The position numbers and the translations under genes are program-made. Below are positions 44,469 to 53,218 of a DNA stretch of 64,000 bases, in pieces (positions within the stretch are counted from its first letter, which is position 1; every line of letters begins with the position of its first letter). Source of the stretch: CAZLMW01 sp964560875 (lineage in GTDB: Bacteria > Myxococcota_A > UBA9042); NCBI GenBank assembly GCA_964560875.1, contig CAZLMW010000002.1:56748-120747 (forward strand), in the 5' to 3' direction. The notes beneath the pieces were generated by a model that saw only the letters and a list, made by a program, of their open reading frames with translations, did no database searches and had not been told where the DNA came from.

Positions 44469-45775
44469 GCGACACCAACGCACCCACCGAAGCCGCTGGA
44501 CCCGAGACGTCCAAGAAGATGCGCGTGTGGCGGATCCGCATCCTCACCGCGACGTGGCTGTCCTATGCGGGCTACTACTTTTGTCGCAAGAACTTCGCCA
44601 TCGTGAAGTCGTCGCTGCTCGAGTCGCTGCAGATCGACAAGAGCGACCTCGCCCACCTCGTGACCGCGTACCTGCTGGCCTACATGCTCGGCCAGTTCCT
44701 CACGGCGCTGCTCAGCCGTCGCGTCGCCTCTCGCGTGCTGCTGCTCAGCGGCATGGGTATCAGCCTCGGCTGCAACGTTGTCTTCGGGTTCGCCTGCCTC
44801 GCGGGTCCCGCCGGCTACTGGCCTTTGCTCGCCTTCAACGTCATCAACGGCTTCGCGCAGAGCACCGGCTGGCCCGCCAACATCGGCGTGCTCGGCAACT
44901 GGCTCAGCCGCACCGAGCGCGGTCGTGTCATGGCGTTGTGGGCGACCTCCTACCAGCTGGGCAGCATCGTGGCGAAGGCGTTCGCGACCCTGATGCTGAC
45001 GCTCGCCGGTGCTGCATGGTCGTTCTGGGGGGCCGCGATCGTGCTGCTCGGCGTCTGGCTGCTGTTCCTGCTGCTCGAGCGCGACGATCCGGAAGACGTC
45101 GGCTTGCCTGGACTGGTCGAAGAGGTCGAGATCGAGGTCGATGCGTCGGCTCCATCCGAGGCCGCAACCGCCGCCCGCCAGCGCCAGGTCCTCCTCAGCG
45201 TCTTCTTCATGGGCTGCTGCTACTTCGTCTTCAAATTCCTCCGGTACGCGCTCGACAGCTGGTCACCCCTGGCGCTCAAGGAGCTGTTCGGCCTCGCCGA
45301 GGGCAACGCGGGCTATATCTCCACCGCCTTTGATTGGGTCGGCTTTCTCGGCGTGCTCTTCGCCGGCTGGGCATCCGATCGCTTCTTCGCTGGCAGGCGC
45401 TATCAAACCGTCGTCATCATGACGGTCGGGATGTTGTTCGCGTTCATCTTCCTCGCGTTTGTCGGCGTGCAGTCGGTGACGCTTTTCGGCGTCGGGCTGG
45501 CATTGTGCGGCTTCATGCTCATGGGCCCGGATTCGCTGTTGGCCGGTGTCGGCGCGATCGATGTGGGCGGCCGCAACCAGGCGGTGCTGGCGGCCGGCGT
45601 GATCAACGGACTCGGCTCCATCGGTCCGATCTTCCAGGAGGAGATCATCGGCTACTTGTTGGACAGCCACGGCTACGACACGGTCTTCAATCTGCTCATC
45701 GCGGTTAGCGCCCTCGGCATCGTCGGTACGCTCTACCTTGCCCACCGGTCTCGCGTGGGTGCGTCGCGGTTCTGA
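44465..45775 (+). CDS. MFS transporter, organophosphate:phosphate antiporter type
   Basis: 436 aa with 12 predicted helices. The region WLSYAGYYFCRKNFAIVKSSLLE near helix 1 is the GlpT/UhpT signature (YyxxRKNF), and FLRYALDSWSPLALKELFG matches the start of the second half. Such proteins exchange phosphate for glycerol-3-phosphate, hexose phosphate and similar esters. Residues FNVINGFAQSTGWPANIGVLGNWLSRTERG are also characteristic. It is coupled to the HAD phosphatase upstream (ATGA) and to the BCCT gene downstream (TGATG). Confidence 0.88.
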   Translation: MSDTNAPTEAAGPETSKKMRVWRIRILTATWLSYAGYYFCRKNFAIVKSSLLESLQIDKSDLAHLVTAYLLAYMLGQFLTALLSRRVASRVLLLSGMGISLGCNVVFGFACLAGPAGYWPLLAFNVINGFAQSTGWPANIGVLGNWLSRTERGRVMALWATSYQLGSIVAKAFATLMLTLAGAAWSFWGAAIVLLGVWLLFLLLERDDPEDVGLPGLVEEVEIEVDASAPSEAATAARQRQVLLSVFFMGCCYFVFKFLRYALDSWSPLALKELFGLAEGNAGYISTAFDWVGFLGVLFAGWASDRFFAGRRYQTVVIMTVGMLFAFIFLAFVGVQSVTLFGVGLALCGFMLMGPDSLLAGVGAIDVGGRNQAVLAAGVINGLGSIGPIFQEEIIGYLLDSHGYDTVFNLLIAVSALGIVGTLYLAHRSRVGASRF

Positions 45776-47331
45776 TGAACAGCTCGTCCGACCACAACTC
45801 CACTTCCTCCGGTGCGCTCGACGTCAACCCGGTCGTCTTCTGGACGTCCGCAGGCCTCATCCTCGCCGTCGTGGCCTTGACCGTTGTCGCGACCGAGGCG
45901 ATGGGCACGTTCTTCGGCGCCGTCCAGCGCGAAATCGTCGACAAGCTGGGCTGGTTCTACGTCCTCACGATGACAGGCTTTGTCGTGTTCGCCGTGTGGC
46001 TGATGCTGAGCCGCTACGGGTCCATTCGCCTCGGTCCCGATGACTCAAAGCCCGATTTCGGCCGGCCGACCTGGTTCGCCATGTTGTTCTCCGCCGGCAT
46101 GGGAATCGGGCTGCTCTTCTACAGCGTCGCCGAACCGATCATGCACTTCGGCGCGCCACCATCGGGGCCGGCCAACACGCCCGAAGCTGCCCGCGCCGCG
46201 ATGGGGCTGACCTTCTTCCACTGGGGGCTTCATCCGTGGGCCGCTTACATGATCGTCGGTCTCTCCCTGGCCTACTTCACCTATCGCCGCGGCCTCCCGC
46301 TGACGATCCGCTCCCCGTTTCAGCCCCTCTTTGGCGACCGCATCCACGGCCGTCTCGGCGACGCGATCGACACCCTCGCCGTCGTAAGCACCCTGTTTGG
46401 CGTCGCAACTTCCCTCGGCCTCGGAGCGATGCAGGTCAACGCCGGTCTCGACCACGTTTTCGGACTGGCGCAGGGCACAACGACCCAGATCGGCATCATT
46501 GCGATCATCACCGGGCTGGCCACCACGTCGGTCGTGTCGGGCCTCGATGTTGGGATCCGCCGCCTGAGCGAGCTGAACATGGTGCTCGCCACGCTCCTGC
46601 TCGCCTTCGTCTTCGCGGCTGGGCCCACGACGTTTCTGGTGACCGCGTTCGTCGAGAACATCGGCGCCTACCTGCAAACGTTGCCCGTCCACTCGTTTTG
46701 GACAGGCCTCTTCGATGACGCCGCCCACCGCAAATGGTTGGGGAGCTGGACCGTCTTCTACTGGGCGTGGTGGATCGCCTGGGCACCGTTCGTCGGCATG
46801 TTCATCGCGCGTATCTCCCGCGGCCGCACAATTCGTGAGTTCGCCGCCGCCGTCTTGCTGGGACCGACACTGGCGGGCTTCGTCTGGCTCACGGTATTTG
46901 GCGACAGCGCGCTGCACGAACAGCTGTTTGGCGCCGGCGGCATTGCGGAAGCGGTCAGTGAGAGTGTGCCGACCGCGGTCTTCGTGCTGCTCGAGCGGTA
47001 TCCCTGGTCCGACATCACCGCGACCGCCTGCACGCTATGCGTTGTGCTCTTCTTCGTGACATCGTCGGACTCCGCGTCCCTGGTTGTCGACACCATCGCC
47101 TCGGGCGGCAAGCAAGAGCCTCCGATCGGTCAGCGCGTCTTCTGGGCGGTTCTCGAGGGCGTCGTCGCTGCGGTGCTCTTGTTCGCTGGCGGACTCAAGG
47201 CGCTTCAGACCGCCGCGATCACCACCGCGCTGCCTTTTGCCGTGGTCATCATCGCGATGTGCGTGGCGCTGGTTCGCGGACTCCGCAATGACCCCGGATT
47301 GCCGAAAATCTCGTCCGCAAAAACGGGCTGA
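45775..47331 (+). CDS. betT: BCCT-family betaine/choline/carnitine transporter
   Basis: 518 aa, 12 helices. The glycine-rich MLFSAGMGIGLLFYSVAEPIMHF and the Trp-rich signature WTVFYWAWWIAWAPFVGMFIARISRGRTIREF identify BCCT. The aromatic box region is intact. Glycine-rich GMGIG rather than GMGIDIxx-type sodium motifs cannot settle whether uptake is proton- or sodium-coupled. No long C-terminal osmosensing domain is present. It ends the bet gene run; the name betT is by context and specificity for choline versus betaine is not proven. Confidence 0.88.
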   Translation: MNSSSDHNSTSSGALDVNPVVFWTSAGLILAVVALTVVATEAMGTFFGAVQREIVDKLGWFYVLTMTGFVVFAVWLMLSRYGSIRLGPDDSKPDFGRPTWFAMLFSAGMGIGLLFYSVAEPIMHFGAPPSGPANTPEAARAAMGLTFFHWGLHPWAAYMIVGLSLAYFTYRRGLPLTIRSPFQPLFGDRIHGRLGDAIDTLAVVSTLFGVATSLGLGAMQVNAGLDHVFGLAQGTTTQIGIIAIITGLATTSVVSGLDVGIRRLSELNMVLATLLLAFVFAAGPTTFLVTAFVENIGAYLQTLPVHSFWTGLFDDAAHRKWLGSWTVFYWAWWIAWAPFVGMFIARISRGRTIREFAAAVLLGPTLAGFVWLTVFGDSALHEQLFGAGGIAEAVSESVPTAVFVLLERYPWSDITATACTLCVVLFFVTSSDSASLVVDTIASGGKQEPPIGQRVFWAVLEGVVAAVLLFAGGLKALQTAAITTALPFAVVIIAMCVALVRGLRNDPGLPKISSAKTG

Positions 47332-47679
47332 TCTCTGTGCGCGAGGGACGAATTCGACCCTTTTTGAGAGGCGAAATGCCCACAGGAGGCCGCCAGGGCA
47401 TCCAGGATGCGCCGGAGGGCCTGGGGGCTATATCAATACATCTGGAGGTCGATCGGCCCGTAGAGCGGCTCTTTCACCGCATCGCCGATCCGCGGCGACG
47501 TCCGAGCAAGACGACGCCGTGATGCCCATCGCGATCAGCACGGCATGGGCCTTGTCGTCGGCGATGATGTGAAAGGGCAACAGCGTGATGCCGGCGATCA
47601 GCAGGCTGTAGAAAAGCGACACGAAGCCGTCTTGCTCTTCGCTCCCAGCGACGACCGAGTCGATGCGCACGGCGCCGTC
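47332..47679. other. Intergenic/degenerate stretch after the BCCT gene
   Basis: About 350 bp without a gene I can support on either strand. Short frames exist on both strands but none shows a family motif or a good start. It may be what remains of the deleted 5' part of the adjacent CocE-type pseudogene mixed with unrelated sequence. Confidence 0.5.
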
Positions 47680-48688
47680 GGCGTGAAGGCGGCGGTGCTC
47701 ATCGTCGGCGGCTGGTTTGATGCCGAGGATCTGTACGGTCCACTGCGGCTGTATCGGTCGATCGAAAAGCGCAATCCCAAGGCCAACAACGCGCTCCATG
47801 GGGCCCTGGTCCCACGGCGGGTGGATCCGCACCAAGGGCGCCAAGCTCGGCGACACCAGCTTTGGCTTCCCGACGGCGGCGTATTACCAGAAGAACATCG
47901 AGCTCGCGTTCTTCAAGCATCACCTCAAGGGCGGACCCGATCCGAAGCTGCCCGAAGCGCTCGTTTTCGAGACCGGCGCCAACCGCTGGCGCGAGCTTTC
48001 CGCGTGGCCCCCGAAAGTGAAAAAGCGCACCTGGTACCTGGCGCAAGGCGGCGCGCTGTCCCGCACCAAGCCGACTCACAAAAAGGCGGTCGGGGACTCC
48101 TGGGTGAGCGATCCGGCCAAACCCGTGCCCTACTCGATGACGTTCGCCACGCCGATGGCCAAACCCTACATGGGTGAAGACCAGCGCTTCGCCGCGTACC
48201 GGCCCGACGTGATGGTGTATCGCAGCGCCCCGCTCGAGGAAGACGTGACGTTTGCCGGTCCGATCAAGGTGCGATTGTGGGTGTCGACGACGCGCTCGGC
48301 GGCCGACTTCATCGTCAAGGTGATCGACGAGACCCCGGGACGACGGCGCAGCAAGGGAAAGCCGGACGCCAAAGGTGGCCAGCAGCTGATGGTTCGCAGC
48401 GACGTGATGCGCGGTCGCTTCCGCAAGGGCTTTGACAAGGCCGTGCCGTTTGAGCCCAACAAGCCGTCCGAGGTGAGCTTCGAGCTGCTCGACGTCCTGC
48501 ACACCTTCAAGCGCGGCCATCGGATCGTCGTGCACGTGCAGAGCTCGTGGTTTCCGTTGGTCGACCGCAACCCGCAGAAGTTCGTGGCCAATATCTACAA
48601 GGCGAAGAAGTCGGATTTCGTCAAAGCGATCCACACGTTGTATCGGTCGGACCGGTACGCGAGTCGGATCGAGGTCGGTGAGCTCTGA
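47680..48688 (+). pseudogene. CocE/NonD-family hydrolase (S15-type), truncated and frameshifted
   Basis: The first readable part, GVKAAVLIVGGWFDAEDLYG followed by PLRLYRSIEKRNPKANNAL, matches the central part of CocE/NonD hydrolases just before the conserved MGPWSHGGW. That motif and all the rest (SFGFPTAAYYQKNIELAFFKHHLKG, then the jelly-roll C-terminal domain ending SDRYASRIEVGEL) are in another frame. The switch is at about 47800, where CTCCATGGGGCCC is two bases short of a continuous frame. The N-terminal half with the catalytic serine is absent. The 3' frame from 47717 is open for 323 codons but has no plausible own start. So this is a decayed gene unless there is a local sequencing error plus rearrangement. 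Confidence 0.75.
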
Positions 48689-48753
48689 ACAACCCGCGAT
48701 GCGCCCGACCGCACAAAGATCCAAGTTCCTTGTCTGGCTCGGGCTAGCGGAGG

Positions 48754-49782
48754 CTATCGGCGCGCGTGACGGTCGACGATGTCCTGCGCGTAGCGTGCTG
48801 CCGGGCCAAGGGAAAGCGCGTCGAGTTTCGCCGTGACCCTCGGCACGGACGTTCGGCCGGTCAGCACATCGAGCGTCGCGTCGATCCCGTCCCGTAGGCC
48901 ATCGAGGTCATAGCCGCCCTCGAGCATGAACACGATACGGCCGTCGCACACGTCGTCGGCGACGTTGCGGAGGTGCCCGGCGATGGCTTCGAAGCCGGCT
49001 TTGGTGACCTGCATCGTGGCGAGAGGGTCGTTGACGTGGGCGTCGTATCCGGCCGACACGAGCACGAGATCGGGGTTGAACGCGCGGATTATGGGATCCA
49101 CGACGCCGCCATACAGAGCACCGTACACGTCGTCCCCGCAGCCGCCGGACAGCGGCAGGTTGACGGTCGCATCTTCCCCAGCGTCGCCACCGGTCTCCGC
49201 CACCGCGCCCGTGCCGGGATAGAACGGAAACTGGTGGCTGGACACGTAGAGCACGCTCGGATCAAACCAAAACGCCGCCTGCGTGCCGTTGCCGTGGTGC
49301 ACGTCGAAGTCGACGATCGCGATCTTGTCCACGCCGGCATGCTGTTGCGCCCACCTGGCCGCGATGGCGACGTTGCTCAGCAGGCAAAAACCCATGCCGC
49401 GCTGCGGTTCAGCGTGGTGACCGGGCGGGCGAACGGCGACAAAGGCGTTTCGCGCGGCCCCGTCGAGCACGGTTTTTGTCGCTGCGATGCAGTTTCCGGC
49501 GGCGCGCAGGGCGGCTTGCCAACTTCGGGGACCGCCGCGGGTGTCGGGATCGAGGCGCAGCGAACGGCCAGCAAACGCAGCGAGCGCATCGATGTAGCGA
49601 GGATCGTGCACGAGCACGAGGTCGTCGGGATTCGCGTCCCAGCTTTGCAGCTCAACGAACGAGCGATCGGGATCGGTGAGCGCTTGTATCGCGACGCGCA
49701 TGCGGTCGGGACGTTCGGGGTGGCCGGGGCCCGCATCGTGGTCGAGGCAGAGCGGGTCGGCGGAGACTGCGGTGTGGCTCAT
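48754..49782 (-). CDS. Histone deacetylase-family amidohydrolase (AcuC/acetylpolyamine type)
   Basis: 342 aa zinc amidohydrolase. The deacetylase core is intact: HPERPDRM, VRPPGHHAEPQRGMGFCLLSNVAIA (catalytic His pair), VDFDVHHGNGTQ (Asp and His zinc ligands), SSHQFPFYPGTG, DLVLVSAGYDAH (third ligand) and the C-terminal MLEGGYDLDGL with the conserved Tyr. Bacterial members deacetylate acetyl-lysine or acetylpolyamines. It lies 18 bp downstream of nhaA on the same strand. Substrate not determinable. Confidence 0.92.
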   Translation of the reverse strand: MSHTAVSADPLCLDHDAGPGHPERPDRMRVAIQALTDPDRSFVELQSWDANPDDLVLVHDPRYIDALAAFAGRSLRLDPDTRGGPRSWQAALRAAGNCIAATKTVLDGAARNAFVAVRPPGHHAEPQRGMGFCLLSNVAIAARWAQQHAGVDKIAIVDFDVHHGNGTQAAFWFDPSVLYVSSHQFPFYPGTGAVAETGGDAGEDATVNLPLSGGCGDDVYGALYGGVVDPIIRAFNPDLVLVSAGYDAHVNDPLATMQVTKAGFEAIAGHLRNVADDVCDGRIVFMLEGGYDLDGLRDGIDATLDVLTGRTSVPRVTAKLDALSLGPAARYAQDIVDRHARR

Positions 49783-49800
49783 GAGTGGCGGAATACGCGG

Positions 49801-51171
49801 CTACGCGTGGGGCTGGGCGGCCTGGTCGCGGACCTCCGACTCGCTCGGCAGCACCGCATGGAGCACACCAAGGCCGACCAATGCCGCGACGATCGACCCG
49901 GCGAGGATGCCGATTTTCGCGTCCGCGACGTAGCTTGGGTCCGAAAACGCGAGCCCGGTGATAAACAGCGACATCGTGAAGCCGATCCCGCCGAGGATCG
50001 ACGCGCCCAACAGGTAGCTCCACTTGCCGCCCGCCGGCATCTGCGCGAAGCCGGACTTCAGCGCGAGCCAGGACGCACCGAGGATCCCGAGCGGCTTGCC
50101 AAGCAAGAGCCCAAGCCCCACGCCGATGCCGGTCGGCCGCAACAGGGCATCGCCCACCTCGCCCATGGACACGGCGACGCCAGCGTTGGCGAGCGCGAAG
50201 AGCGGGATGATCACGTAGCTCACCGTCGGGTGGAGCGCGTGCTCGAGTCGATGGCTGGGTGAGTCGACGTCGATCACGGCCTTGTGAATCGCATGCAGCG
50301 CCTCTTGCTGGCGGCGATTGACGGGCATGGCGCCGGGCGAAACGGCGGCCTTGAAATGGTTGACCGCGTTGTTGACGTCGTCGGCGAACCGGCGGTGGTC
50401 CTTGCGCGGCGATGCCGGGATCAGCAGCCCCATAATGACCCCGGCGATGGTCGCGTGGATGCCCGACGCGTGCATCGCGAACCAGAGCGCGGTTCCGACC
50501 GCGAGGTATTTCATCGGACCGCGCACGTCCCGGGCGTTCATGACGACGACGACGATGGTGAGGCCCGCCGCGATCATAAGGGCGTCAACGTGGATCTGCG
50601 CGGTGTAGAAAAGCGCGATCACGACCACGGCGATGAGATCATCGACGATGGCCAACGCCGTCAGGAAGACGACCAGCCAGAGCGGAACGCGCCCACCGAG
50701 AAGTGACAGCATGCCCAGCGCGAACGCGATGTCCGTAGCCATCGGGATGCCCCAGCCGTGAAGGGTCGGGGCGCCGAGGTTGAGCGCCAGGTACACCAGC
50801 GCGGGGACAACGCAACCACCGATGGCGGCGGCGATGGGCAGGGCGGCCTGGCGCGGCGATGAGAGCTCTCCGGCCAGCACCTCGCGCTTGATCTCGAGGC
50901 CCACCGTGAAGAAGAAAACCGCCATCAAGGCGTCATCGATCCAATGCAGCAAACCCATCGAGAACGTATGGTTCGCGAAGGAAAGCGACAGCTCCCTGTG
51001 GAGCAGCTGCTCGTAGGAGTCGCCCCACGGGGAGTTCGCCCACACCAACGCCGCGGCCGCCACGAACATCAGCAACAAACCGCCCTTGGCGCGCGTGTTC
51101 AGAAAGTTGCGCAGCGGCGAGACGATGCGGCGGGCAAAAACGATGGGAGCGGGTTCGCGTGGCTTGGCCAT
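49801..51171 (-). CDS. nhaA: Na+/H+ antiporter NhaA
   Basis: 456 aa inner-membrane antiporter with about 12 helices. Motifs: FFFTVGLEIKREVLAGELSSPRQAALP, GGCVVPALVYLALN, IPMATDIAFALGMLSLLG and the ion-binding tandem Asp in [30 protein letters not shown] near the end is also conserved. It is longer than E. coli NhaA (388 aa) through loop insertions, including VINxDSPSHRLEHAL-like VIDVDSPSHRLEHALHP. It supports sodium and pH homeostasis. Together with betaine synthesis it fits a saline habitat, though that is inference. Confidence 0.95.
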   Translation of the reverse strand: MAKPREPAPIVFARRIVSPLRNFLNTRAKGGLLLMFVAAAALVWANSPWGDSYEQLLHRELSLSFANHTFSMGLLHWIDDALMAVFFFTVGLEIKREVLAGELSSPRQAALPIAAAIGGCVVPALVYLALNLGAPTLHGWGIPMATDIAFALGMLSLLGGRVPLWLVVFLTALAIVDDLIAVVVIALFYTAQIHVDALMIAAGLTIVVVVMNARDVRGPMKYLAVGTALWFAMHASGIHATIAGVIMGLLIPASPRKDHRRFADDVNNAVNHFKAAVSPGAMPVNRRQQEALHAIHKAVIDVDSPSHRLEHALHPTVSYVIIPLFALANAGVAVSMGEVGDALLRPTGIGVGLGLLLGKPLGILGASWLALKSGFAQMPAGGKWSYLLGASILGGIGFTMSLFITGLAFSDPSYVADAKIGILAGSIVAALVGLGVLHAVLPSESEVRDQAAQPHA

Positions 51172-51294
51172 GGCGGAACGATAACTTCAAAACCGCGCTA
51201 ATGAAGGGCAGTCGACAAGAAAAAAACGCCGCGACGAAAAAAAACGTGATGGCCGGTGACAGAACCGCGAGGGCCCCCCCAATACCATGGTGAG

Positions 51295-51351
51295 AACGGG
51301 CCCGGCGGAACCATCAACGCCCCTCTCCCTAACACCGCCGGGCCCGTTTTT
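51295..51351 (+). terminator. Intrinsic terminator-like hairpin with T tract
   Basis: AACGGGCCCGGCGG (51295-51308) pairs exactly with CCGCCGGGCCCGTT (51335-51348) around a 26-nt loop, followed by further T residues (CGTTTTTCTC). The T tract is on the plus strand, yet both flanking genes (coaB and nhaA) are on the minus strand. It may serve the minus strand poorly, or end an unannotated plus-strand transcript starting after 51180. Confidence 0.7.
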
Positions 51352-51381
51352 CTCATTTAAACCCGAAAGGAAAAGGCCGCG

Positions 51382-52260
51382 TCAGGTCTTCCGGGCAGCG
51401 ACGGCCTCGGTGAGCGCTTCGGCAAGCTCGGCGGCGTCGGTGTTTTCGTCGCCGATGGCCTCGGTGAACTCGCCGGTCGGGCCGTAGAGCCAGCCTCGTC
51501 GAATGCCTTTGCGGTAGTCGTCCATGTCGTTGCAGAACACGAGCTCGGCGCCGCTGCGTTGGGCGAGGTGACGGCAGGCGGCTGCGCGGGCTTGTTCCGA
51601 AGCGCCGGACAGCAGCTTGAAGCCGATGAGCAGGCACCCCGGCTCGGTCTTCTTGACGATGTCGATGGTCTTGGGGGTCGGCGCCATGTGCACGTTGAGC
51701 TCGCCCTCTTGCGATGAGAGTTTGCCGTCAGCCCGCTGCGGCGCGTAGTCGGCGACGGCCATGGCGCACATCACGATATCGGGGGCGCTGGCGGCGACAA
51801 CGGACTGCAAGGTCGCGGCGGCGTCAGCGGCGCTTTGGATCGGATGCAGGTGCAACGCCGCGTCGGTGAGGACCGGCGCGTGGGCGAGCTCTCGGGCGAT
51901 GCGGGCCGTGGCGCGAAGGCGCTCTTCGGTTGTCAGCCCAATCAGCGAGATGTCGGCGCTGTACCGGCCGGGCACGACGGCTCCAGGCCCGTGGATGTAG
52001 TGAACGACCGCGCCGCGCTTGAGCCACGCGTCCCCGATGGCAGCGGGCAGGCGGCCAGACGCGACGTTGGCGACGTGGCGGACATCGTCGATCGGCTCGC
52101 GGGTGCCGCCGGCGGTGATCACGACGACCAGTTTTTCGTGGGATGATCCCGGCCCGGCAGACGATCCTGGCCCGACGGACGATCCTGGCCCGACGGACGA
52201 TCCTGGCCCGACGGACGATCCTGGCTCGGCGGACGATCCTGGCCCAGAAGCGGCGTTCAT
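51382..52260 (-). CDS. coaB: Phosphopantothenate-cysteine ligase domain protein (CoaB, stand-alone)
   Basis: 292 aa. Joins 4'-phosphopantothenate and cysteine in CoA synthesis. The CoaB domain starts LVVVITAGGTREPIDDVRHVANVASGRL, with the SGxxG-type loop, then AMAVADYAPQRADGKLSS (Lys equivalent to the KxKK region), TPKTIDIVKK and LLIGFKL. The CoaC decarboxylase domain usually fused at the N-terminus (Dfp) is missing. In its place are six hexapeptide repeats (GPGSSV/A) encoded by 18-bp units. It is followed by nhaA after 210 bp and preceded by uppP. Confidence 0.83.
   Translation of the reverse strand: MNAASGPGSSAEPGSSVGPGSSVGPGSSVGPGSSAGPGSSHEKLVVVITAGGTREPIDDVRHVANVASGRLPAAIGDAWLKRGAVVHYIHGPGAVVPGRYSADISLIGLTTEERLRATARIARELAHAPVLTDAALHLHPIQSAADAAATLQSVVAASAPDIVMCAMAVADYAPQRADGKLSSQEGELNVHMAPTPKTIDIVKKTEPGCLLIGFKLLSGASEQARAAACRHLAQRSGAELVFCNDMDDYRKGIRRGWLYGPTGEFTEAIGDENTDAAELAEALTEAVAARKT
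52142..52249 (-). repeat. 18-bp tandem repeat encoding GPGSSV
   Basis: Six units, plus-strand form GACGATCCTGGCCCGACG, three of them identical and three with 1-4 changes. It lies at the 5' end of coaB, just after the start codon, and keeps frame as a hexapeptide (Gly-Pro-Gly-Ser-Ser-Val/Ala). The encoded segment is probably disordered. Confidence 0.93.
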
Positions 52261-52275
52261 GATCGGCAGCGCAGT

Positions 52276-53109
52276 TCAGATCATCGTCGCGGCGACGACG
52301 AGGCCCGCGATGATTCGGTAGAGGCCAAACGGCGCGAGCCCGACGGTCTTGACCAGCCGCAAGAAGACGGCGATCGACGCCCAACCGACCACGAAAGACG
52401 CGACCAGTCCGATCACCAGGGCGTCCGCGCCGACGTGTTCAACGAGGCTGTGCCATTCCTTCAGCAGCTCGTAGCCCGTGGCCGCACCGAGCACGGGGAC
52501 CGACAAGAGGAACGAAAAATCTGCCGCCGTCTTGGCGTCCATCCCCGACACCATCCCGCCGACCATCGTCGACATGGAGCGCGACGTTCCCGGGATCAGC
52601 GCGAGGCATTGCCACAACCCGACCTTTGCGCCGACGACCGGGTGGATGTCTTCGACCTTGGTGACCGTGGCTTTGCGACCGAGCTTGCGGTCGACGATCA
52701 GCATCGCGATCCCGCCGACGATCAACGCGCCGGCGACCGTAACCGGGTTGAACAGGTAGAACTTGAGCGTTTTGCGGAGCAGCAGCCCAACCACGGCGAT
52801 CGGAACAAACGCCATCGCGAGGCCGAGCGTCAGGCGCAGCGCCACCGCTTTCTTGACGAGATCGTCGGAGAACAGCCCGGTGACCGCGCCGATAAGCCGC
52901 TTTCGGTAGTAGATGGCGCAGGCGAGGATCGCGCCGCCCTGGATGACGATGTCGAACGCGTCCACCGCGTGTTTTTGAGCGACGGTCGCGTCCAGACCAA
53001 GCCAATGGCTGGTCAGGATCAGGTGGCCCGTGGAGGACACCGGGATGAACTCGGTGAGCCCTTCGACGACCCCGAGCACCAACGCGGACAGAGCGGAAAC
53101 CGACTGCAT
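52276..53109 (-). CDS. uppP: Undecaprenyl-diphosphatase UppP (BacA)
   Basis: 277 aa integral membrane phosphatase recycling undecaprenyl pyrophosphate to the monophosphate carrier. Motifs: VEGLTEFIPVSSTGHLIL (Glu-rich catalytic loop) and PGTSRSMSTMVGGMVSGM (catalytic Ser/Arg). About eight hydrophobic segments. It confers bacitracin tolerance in other bacteria. It lies 15 bp upstream of coaB on the same strand and is divergent from murJ with a 109-bp shared upstream region. Confidence 0.95.
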   Translation of the reverse strand: MQSVSALSALVLGVVEGLTEFIPVSSTGHLILTSHWLGLDATVAQKHAVDAFDIVIQGGAILACAIYYRKRLIGAVTGLFSDDLVKKAVALRLTLGLAMAFVPIAVVGLLLRKTLKFYLFNPVTVAGALIVGGIAMLIVDRKLGRKATVTKVEDIHPVVGAKVGLWQCLALIPGTSRSMSTMVGGMVSGMDAKTAADFSFLLSVPVLGAATGYELLKEWHSLVEHVGADALVIGLVASFVVGWASIAVFLRLVKTVGLAPFGLYRIIAGLVVAATMI

Positions 53110-53157
53110 GGCCGCGGGGGATATGCCAAACGGCGTCGGGAATCAAACGGACGCGCC

Positions 53158-53195
53158 CGGAAATCTGTCCAAGATCCGGAAATCTGTCCAAGATC
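53158..53195. repeat. Exact 19-bp tandem duplication upstream of murJ and uppP
   Basis: CGGAAATCTGTCCAAGATC occurs twice head-to-tail (53158-53176 and 53177-53195). It lies in the middle of the 109-bp divergent uppP/murJ promoter region, 23 bp before the murJ ATG. It may be a duplicated operator or a recent slippage event. Confidence 0.9.
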
Positions 53196-53218
53196 GGGTG
53201 ATCCCGTAGCCTGCCGCC

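Noticed and set aside
47428..47856. 142-codon minus-strand frame in the region after the BCCT gene
   Set aside because: It has a hydrophobic stretch, but it is antisense to the CocE-like match at 47680-47856 and shows no family motif; I kept the pseudogene reading.
51200..51250. A/T-homopolymer tracts near the nhaA start as a minus-strand terminator
   Set aside because: The tracts are T-rich on the minus strand but the sequence before them forms no convincing stem.
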